Made by a program: the position numbers and the translations under genes. A DNA stretch of 64,000 nucleotides, taken from positions 21,206,406-21,270,405 of the forward strand of contig OU744730.1 of the NCBI GenBank assembly GCA_916613615.1. The letters run 5' to 3'. This document shows positions 59,701 through 64,000 of the stretch, piece after piece. The stretch's first letter is position 1. Each line of letters opens with the position of its first letter. Below the pieces are notes generated by a model. The model was given only the letters and a program-made list of their open reading frames with translations, was not told the origin of the DNA and did no database searches. This DNA comes from Steromphala cineraria (taxonomy: Eukaryota; Mollusca; Gastropoda; Trochida; Trochidae).

Positions 59701-61473
59701 TTTTGATACGCGTTTGCTCCGCTTCCCTCGCGGTCGGACCAGGGTATCGTCAGCGATGTACCCTGGTTTCTGTGGGCGATGTGGACTTAGGAAGTCGGGG
59801 ACACATGACCCCCACTCCCTCTGTCGTTCATGCACCTCTGCTTGCTCCCTGCAAGACAGGTGTGAAGAGTGTGAGTCCCTATCGACGGAAGCTTTCAAGC
59901 TCTACCTTCAGGCGCTAAGGAAGAGCGAGAGGGACGCGGTAGGTGCGAAGCGTAGGGGTCGCACCTCCGGGAACCCGTCGGCCTCGTCCACCATCACTTC
60001 CCCCCCGGAGGGGTTCGTCATATCGGAGGATACGAGGGAATTTGAGGCGGATGAACGGGGCTCTGATTCAGACAGGGACGCGCGCGGGGGTAGTGTCGGG
60101 AATCAGTCACCCCCCCTTCCCCCTCGTCCATCCGCTCATCACCGTTCCTCGTCGGTGTCTTCAGCCCCCTCCCGCAAGTCGCAAGAAGTCAAAGAAGAGG
60201 AACAGGAGGTCGGAGGATCGAAGTCAGTTCGATCAGGCGGCCTTCTCCGCTCAACTGCTCGCGTCCGTCAAGGTCATGGTGTCGGGGATGCTGGACGCCA
60301 GGGGGTCCGCCCCGCCCGCTAGCAGACGACGGGAGGTGACTCCCCCCCCGGAGGAGGAGTTCACTCACGAGTCTCCTTCCCCTCCGCCTCGTTCCGGCCG
60401 TAGGGTCACCCTCCGCTACCCGGAGGTCTCCCCCAGTGACACGTCCACCCCCGCCTTGTCCCCTGATTACTTGGATCACCAGTTCGTCGACACGACGAAC
60501 CCTCCCCTCATTCCCATCACCGAAACAGGGAACGGGAGCACGGCGGGTTCGGACGCGGCCGATAAAATGGACGCGGTGGCGGAGTGGGCTGGACTTAGAC
60601 TACAGGAGATGGACGAATCCCCGTCCTCCTCTAAGCGGGCTCGCTTGGAGTCATTCTGTGAGGGGGCAGGTCTTTCCCCCCCATCGGCTGTTTGACAAGG
60701 CGGGAAGGGATTTTAGAGTGGCGATCTCGGCTGCCGCGCCGGGTAAGCTCATTCCCCCCCTTGTTTTGTCAGACCGTCAGCGGTCCACCCTCCTGGTGGC
60801 GGACCCCCCGATTCCTCTCAACCCTCCGATCTTGGACGAGGACATTAGGCGGGTCGCCACACCCTCCGCGGCTCACCACGTGTCGGACGCCCATCTCGTA
60901 CACCTGGACAAAGAGGCTAGGTCCATCCTGGGGACAGTGAACTCTGTCGCCCACGCCTGCAAGGCAATGACGGCCTTCGCCAGGGAGGCGGAGATGGAGA
61001 AGGGGTCCCCGGCCCTCTACCGCGCGTTCGGCTCCGTTGCGGGAGGACTAGCGCAGGTAATGCTCAGCGCTGGGCGTATCTCGGCGGGGATCACCAACCT
61101 ACGCAGGGATGGGTTCCTTGGTCGGACCAACCTTCCTGTCGGGATTCGCAGCAATCTCCGGGGAGTCTCGGGGACAGCTAGCACTCTCTTCGCTGGGGCT
61201 ATTCCGGAAGCCCTCCGACAGCGTCAGGAAGTCCAGCAGCAGGACCTGACCAACAGGTTGGCGGGTGAACGGAGGCAAGGGTTCACTACGCCAAAGAAGG
61301 GGAAGCAGACACCTCAGCTTCGCACTCCCAAGACGGGGGGTGTGTCGTTTCGGTTCGGGGGTCGGGAAGGGAGAGACTCAGGGAACGTCTCCGGCCCCTC
61401 ACCAGGCAAACGCACTCCCCAAAAGAAGTGGACCAAGCGAGGGAAGGGTCCCTTCACCCCGAGGAAGCAGTGA
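59681..61473 (+). pseudogene. DIRS gag-like ORF1, two frameshifts
   Basis: It starts with a cysteine-rich module (CGRCGLRKSGTHDPHSLC, then CRSC, CSLQDRCEEC) typical of DIRS ORF1. A Ser/Pro/Arg-rich middle follows, then an assembly-like C-terminal half (ARSILGTVNSVAHACKAM through RGKGPFTPRKQ-stop). The frame moves by +1 somewhere in 60110-60190 and again at a run of eight C at 60676-60683. Both are at or near homopolymers, so sequencing error is possible as well as real decay. Confidence 0.65.
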
Positions 61474-62383
61474 CTCGTGGCGCACGCCTCTGCTCCCTCC
61501 ACCTATGACTGTTCCCTGGGATGGCCCTGTCGGAGGGCGTCTCGGACAGTTCGTGGCGAACTGGAGGCAGCTAGGTCTAGATCCGTTCGTATGTCGGATT
61601 CTGGAGCGGCGGTTTCAGATACCAGTCTTATCTCCCCCTCCGCTCACCTGTTATCCAACGGAGCGTCCGCTGGCAGCCGACAGGCTCGCCCTCACGTTGG
61701 AACAGGTGGAGATTCTCATCTCCAAGGAGGCGGTGGCGGAAATCCCGCTCCAGGATCTCTCCCCCGGGTTCTACTCACCCGTGTTCGTCCGACCCAAGAG
61801 AGACTCGAAAAAATGGCGGCTCATTCACGATATGTCTGTGTTCAGTCACCACCGCTCTCCCGCGGTCCTCGGGGAGCAGCAGGACTTCGTGATCGGCCTG
61901 TTCAGGAGGCTGGGGTGGCTGGTAAACTTGGAAAAGTCGGACTTACAACCCACCACCTCGCTCACCTTCCTGGGCGCCAGACTGGACACCGTTCAGTACA
62001 GGGCGTTCGTTCCCCAGGAACGGATGGCCAGGATAGACAGTCTATTGGATCGGGGACTCAGGGGTCTGCTTCTGCTCCGAAAGTGGCAGCGGATCTTAGG
62101 GTTACTCACCTCAGCTCAGGACCTCACCGCGAGGGGACGGCTGGAGCTGAGGCCTCTTCAGGTTTTTCTAAACCCTCACGTCAGGGAGGAAGTGTGCAGG
62201 CACGCATTCCCGCTCCCCCAGCGGCTCGTCCCTCACCTAGCCTGGTGGAGGGTGGAGGCGAATGTCTTCGCGGGTGTTCCCCTCAGACCTCCCGCGGCGA
62301 CCGCCCATCTCTTCGTGGACGCGTCAAAGCAGGGGTGGGGGGCCCACCTGGGAAGGAACAGACCGCGGGGCTGTGGTCATTGA
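61265..62383 (+). pseudogene. DIRS reverse transcriptase with catalytic core deleted
   Basis: Overlaps the end of ORF1 in another frame, as usual in DIRS. FYSPVFVRPKRDSKKWRL (fingers) jumps at about 61837-61865 straight to GEQQDFVIGLFRRLGWL and NLEKSDLQPTTSLTFLGARL (after the catalytic box). The palm segment with LDLxDAY and YLDD, roughly 100 residues, is missing. The thumb and the start of RNase H (FVDASKQGWGAHLG) follow before a frameshift near 62350. Confidence 0.75.
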
Positions 62384-62738
62384 CCCAGCGCACGCGACAC
62401 ATCAACGATTTTGAGATGGAGGCGATCAGACTGGCAATCTGTCACTGGTCCGCTCTGCTATGGGGACAAGTGCTACTCGTGCACACACACAGCTCTACGG
62501 CGGCGTGGGGGATAAACAAACAAGGGTCAACCAGGGCTACGGCCATCCTCCAATTAGCACTGGACCTCTTCTGCTTGACAGACAGGCTGCACATGTCGGT
62601 CCGTGCGGTACACATACCGGGGGTGAAGAACGTCCTAGCGGACGCTCTTTCCAGGCCGGACAAACCACCGTCCACGGAGTGGAAACTTCTCCCCCAGGCG
62701 TTCCAACAAGTGTGCCAGCACTCGGAAGACCACACATA
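62384..62738 (+). pseudogene. DIRS RNase H, frameshifted
   Basis: Continues in a new frame with SLTQRTRHINDFEMEAI (catalytic Glu in context), VHTHSSTAAWGINKQG and VHIPGVKNVLADALSR. In related elements the third segment reads TDNxTAAW or TDSxTAAW. Here the aspartate position is His, which would remove a catalytic residue. Stop at 62738. Confidence 0.7.
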
Positions 62739-63042
62739 GACCTCTTCGCGACCCGGCTAAACCACCAGCTGCCGGTCTATGTGTCTCCCGTCCCCGATCC
62801 CGGGGCGTGGGGCTTAGACGCTCTGTCGTGCGAATGGGAGGGGATGGACGCCTACGCTTTCCCTCCCCCGAGCATTCTCACTCAAGTGGTGGCGAAGATC
62901 GAGGCGACACGGTCGATCAGGCTAATCCTGATAGCTCCCTTCTGGCCAGCGAGGCCGTGGTTCGTACCCCTGCGGAGGATGTGTCAGGGGGATCCAATCC
63001 CCATTCCTCTCAGGTGGAATCTCTTAGTGATCGAGCCAAGCC
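62739..63042 (+). pseudogene. DIRS conserved block after RNase H
   Basis: PHIDLFATRLNHQLPVYVS, PDPGAWGLDALSCEWEGMD, AYAFPPPSILTQVVAKIE and LILIAPFWPARPWFVPL are hallmark strings of the DIRS pol region, sometimes described as methyltransferase-like. The frame differs from that of RNase H and enters the tandem duplication below. Confidence 0.65.
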
Positions 63043-63346
63043 AAGATCGAGGCGACACGGTCGATCAGGCTAATCCTGATAGCTCCCTTCTGGCCAGCGA
63101 GGCCGTGGTTCGTACCCCTGCGGAGGATGTGTCAGGGGGATCCAATCCCCATTCCTCTCAGGTGGAATCTCTTAGTGAGCGAGCCAAGCGGATCCAATCC
63201 CCATTCCTCTCAGGTGGAATCTCTTAGTGAGCGAGCCAAGCGGATCCAATCCCCATTCCTCTCAGGTGGAATCTCTTAGTGAGCGAGCCAAGCGGATCCA
63301 ATCCCCATTCCTCTCAGGTGGAATCTCTTAGTGAGCGAGCCAAACA
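62895..63346. repeat. Tandem duplication: 148-bp unit twice, then 52-bp unit
   Basis: aagatcgaggcgacacgg starts at 62895 and again at 63043 (148-bp period). The 3' third of that unit, gatccaatccccattcct through gcgagccaagcg, then repeats at 63139, 63191, 63243 and 63295 (52-bp period). Copies are nearly identical. Neither period is a multiple of three, so the frame is scrambled through the array. Confidence 0.88.
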
Positions 63347-64000
63347 GGCGGGTGCACGAGAACCCGCAAGCACTGGACCTTCACGCTTGGCTTGTCTCCA
63401 AAAGGGGCTGAAACGGGCGGGCTACTCGGAGAAAGTCACAGCCGCGGTTTCCTCGGCCCAGCGTGTCACCACCCGTAAGCTGTACGACGTACAGTGGGGG
63501 TCATTTGCCACTTTCTGTGCAGACAAGGGCTGGGATGTCCAGGTAGCGATCGTTCCCCAGGTGGCGGAGTACTTAGTGTACCTCCGGGAGGAGAGGGGAC
63601 TTAAGGCCTCCTCTATTAACACCCACCTAGCGGCAATCATGTCGGTCTTACGCAACCGTGGACATCTCCGTTCTCAAGGAGGTGATCAGGACCTTTCGTC
63701 AGGAGGACGGGCGGCTCAAACCCAGACCTCCCGAGTGGAACCTAGCGATTGTCCTCGAGCATTTATGCTCGGACTTCTACGAACCCCTGACGAAATCCAT
63801 CATTCTCCGACTGACGGTCAAGACCGCCTTCCTGGTGGCGATGGCTTCGGCCGCCAGGATCTCAGAGCTACACGCACTTCAGGCCGACTTGCGCCGGTTT
63901 GAAGCGAGGGATGGGGGTAAGGCCACGCTGGGACTTGCTCCGGACTTCGTTTGCAAGAACCAGGGGTCGGACGAACGGGGCAGGGTATTCCACATTCCCG
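63346..64000 (+). pseudogene. DIRS tyrosine recombinase, C-terminus outside the window
   Basis: The N-terminal SAM-like/core-binding part reads AAVSSAQRVTTRKLYDVQW and SSINTHLAAIMSVLRNRG. Then there is a frameshift near 63655 and the catalytic-domain start (WNLAIVLEHLCSDFYEPL, KTAFLVAMASAARISELHAL). The Arg in AARISELHAL fits the first catalytic Arg of the R-H-R-Y set. The H-x-x-R and Tyr lie beyond 64000. Confidence 0.72.

Larger units (their letters stand above)
58979..64000 (+). mobile_element. DIRS-type tyrosine-recombinase retrotransposon, degraded, runs off the window
   Basis: A GC-rich block starts right after a (GTT)6 run (58979-58996). Order: 81-bp minisatellite leader (59227-59700), cysteine-rich gag-like ORF (59681-61473), overlapping reverse transcriptase (61265-62383), RNase H (62300-62738), the conserved IDLFATR...APFWP block (62742-62990) and a tyrosine recombinase (from 63346). 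This gene order without integrase or LTRs is the DIRS layout. Multiple frameshifts, a deletion of the RT core and tandem duplications show this copy is not autonomous. Confidence 0.8.

Noticed and set aside
59371..59898. 175-codon antisense open frame with PSVTRQTDQ repeats
   Set aside because: Mirror of the 81-bp minisatellite. The peptide repeat follows the DNA period, and the real coding signal (cysteine-rich gag) is on the + strand.

Overview
The window is animal nuclear DNA: AT-rich, intron-split genes with GT-AG splicing, CCAAT-type promoters and dense transposable elements. The repeats resemble the pearl (Helentron-type) elements of molluscs, in which tandem core repeats of about 145-175 bp sit beside CCGT/ACGG microsatellites. 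That makes a mollusc (bivalve or gastropod) the most likely source, but I cannot name the species.

Two host genes can be rebuilt exon by exon. On the + strand, about 7.2-20.0 kb, lies an NCOA5 (nuclear receptor coactivator 5) orthologue of nine coding exons and 584 residues. It has an N-terminal RRM, an RDPY-rich linker, a HisRS-like anticodon-binding-type domain, an LxxLL box and the conserved INFDNPSVQKALD tail. On the - strand, about 49.7 down to 36.9 kb, lies an unnamed gene of nine coding exons and 235 residues plus two 5' UTR exons. Its C-terminal part contains YNIKDLL (YxxxxL-hydrophobic) and matches the eIF4E-binding segment of 4E-BPs without a gap. It is a candidate 4E-BP-like or C8orf88-like translation regulator. 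A few isolated exon candidates lie between the genes (25.9, 28.7, 29.9 and 33 kb), including two pieces resembling the halves of a CIDE-N domain on opposite strands.

The rest is mostly mobile DNA. Pearl/Helentron-like arrays lie at 0-1.7, 2.5-3.6, 14.4-15.5, 26.7-27.9 and 42.2-44.1 kb, with a fragment at 58.8 kb. Two tRNA-headed SINEs lie at 5.2 and 24.9 kb. MITEs with readable target-site duplications include TA type (6.1 kb), TTAA type (6.5, 23.3 and 57.2 kb) and Mutator-like with 9-10 bp duplications (16.7, 40.2 and 53.8 kb).

From 53.8 kb to the end there is a nest of elements. A Jockey-like LINE (54.4-57.9 kb) is interrupted by a Harbinger-like element and a TTAA MITE, and abuts a Mutator-like MITE. 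It is followed by a GC-rich, degraded DIRS-type tyrosine-recombinase retrotransposon (59.0-64.0 kb, running off the window). The DIRS copy has frameshifts, a deleted reverse-transcriptase core and local tandem amplification.
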